From: DASSUW01 sp963730535
GTDB lineage: Bacteria; Actinomycetota; Thermoleophilia; Solirubrobacterales; Solirubrobacteraceae
Assembly (NCBI GenBank): GCA_963730535.1
Contig: CAVSRU010000014.1
Location: forward strand, 186,001 to 250,000
Direction of reading: 5' to 3'
DNA length: 64,000 nucleotides
This document shows positions 63,501 through 64,000 of this stretch, one piece after another. How positions within the stretch are numbered: position 1 is the first letter of the stretch; the number at the start of each line of letters is the position of its first letter. The notes beneath the pieces were generated by a model. The model had not been told where the DNA came from. It saw only the letters and a list, made by a program, of their open reading frames with translations, and ran no database searches. A program made the translations under genes and the position numbers.

Positions 63501-64000
63501 TCAGAAGCCGAGGATCGCGCCGAGCAGGCCGCCGGCGCTCCGCGGGTCGACCCCGTACTCGCGCTCGAAGTCGTCGCGGGCGGCGTCGTCGACGAGCGCC
63601 AGCGCGAGCTCCTCGCGCGAGGAGCCGAAGCGGCAAGCGGCGCGATCGAGGGCGATCAGCGCGGTGTCCTGGAGCGCGCCCTCGAGTCCGCTCGAGTCGG
63701 GGAGCGCGCGCGGGCTGCAGGGGTCGGCGATGCGGATCGGCTCCGGCGTGAGCGCCGGCTGGGCCAGCCGCGCGCCGCCGGCGAGCACGAGGGCGGCGAT
63801 CGCCGCGGCGGCCACCGGACCGCGGCGTTCCCGCGGGAACGTCGCGGCGGCGGCGAGCAGCGCGAGGACGCCGCAGATCGCGAGTGCCGGCTCGAACGCG
63901 TCCTGGACTCCGGCGACGAGCGCGTCGTCGGCACGCTCGGCGAGCGCGGCGTAGGCGACGCGGTCATCGCCGTCGACCCCCACGCGTGCGCTGGCGAGCG
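63501..64000 (-). CDS. Membrane protein, C-terminal part (cut by window edge)
   Basis: The frame is open to base 64000, so only the end is seen. Visible part: RVAYAALAERADDALVAGVQDAFEPALAICGVLALLAAAATF with one membrane helix, a second helix (VAAAAIAALVLAGGARL), then an outside-facing tail with two Cys (DPCSPRALPDSSG and DRAACRFGSSREELALAL). The first part could be the last helices of a major-facilitator-type transporter followed by an extra domain; this is a guess. It lies 19 bp before the cupredoxin-like gene on the same strand. Confidence 0.5.
   Translation of the reverse strand, partial: LASARVGVDGDDRVAYAALAERADDALVAGVQDAFEPALAICGVLALLAAAATFPRERRGPVAAAAIAALVLAGGARLAQPALTPEPIRIADPCSPRALPDSSGLEGALQDTALIALDRAACRFGSSREELALALVDDAARDDFEREYGVDPRSAGGLLGAILGF

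Overview
The window is a GC-rich chromosomal stretch from an actinobacterium. The best fit is the class Thermoleophilia (Solirubrobacterales-like). The evidence is very high GC at third codon positions, several small proteins of a kind I associate with that group, a comF-hpf-secA-prfB block, an ftsEX-ctpA-rnr block near smpB and ssrA, and a complete atp operon. This placement is inference from gene content. No rRNA or tRNA gene was seen.

Layout. 0-6.4 kb: a peptidoglycan endopeptidase, two short-chain dehydrogenases, IF-1, a sulfotransferase, and an amidase/TetR unit divergent from a cupin gene with a clear palindromic operator. 6.4-12.3 kb: a decayed or accessory zone with a LysR remnant, a frame-broken PAS/GAF sensor kinase, its NarL-type regulator, a sigma factor and about 0.9 kb without genes. 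It ends at the tmRNA gene, whose 3' end is partly repeated at 6484. 12.3-20.8 kb: tmRNA, a flavin disulfide reductase, two tandem structured RNA candidates, an ArsR switch with a 30-codon ORF, smpB, DUF4395, and the overlapping ftsE-ftsX-ctpA-rnr operon. 20.8-31.9 kb: M16 peptidase, 5'-nucleotidase, nadA-nadC, a tocopherol-cyclase-like gene, prfB (programmed +1 frameshift), secA and hpf. 32-42 kb: comF, ctaG, a UDP-glucose pyrophosphorylase, a decarboxylase with a second, archaeal-type SAH hydrolase, and merR-ahcY. 42.3-51.4 kb: one tightly overlapping leftward operon (M20 peptidase, LCP ligase, UDP-glucose dehydrogenase, NDP-sugar pyrophosphorylase, phosphoglucose/mannose isomerase, amidohydrolase, aldehyde dehydrogenase) that looks devoted to surface glycopolymers. 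52-55.7 kb: a membrane-anchored SARP-type regulator with a propeller domain, overlapping a lipoprotein binding protein. 55.7-62.9 kb: atpI-B-E-F-H-A-G-D-C. The right edge holds a cupredoxin-like protein and a truncated membrane protein.

The most interesting unexplained signals are three. (1) Two tandem structured RNAs at 14.1-14.5 kb share promoters, an invariant hairpin and covarying stems. (2) A family of four intergenic elements (16.0, 26.1, 35.0 and 40.5 kb) has shared outer inverted repeats and unrelated inner palindromes, each lying close to a stop codon. (3) At least seven frame breaks are all single-base insertions, which suggests sequence error as much as decay.
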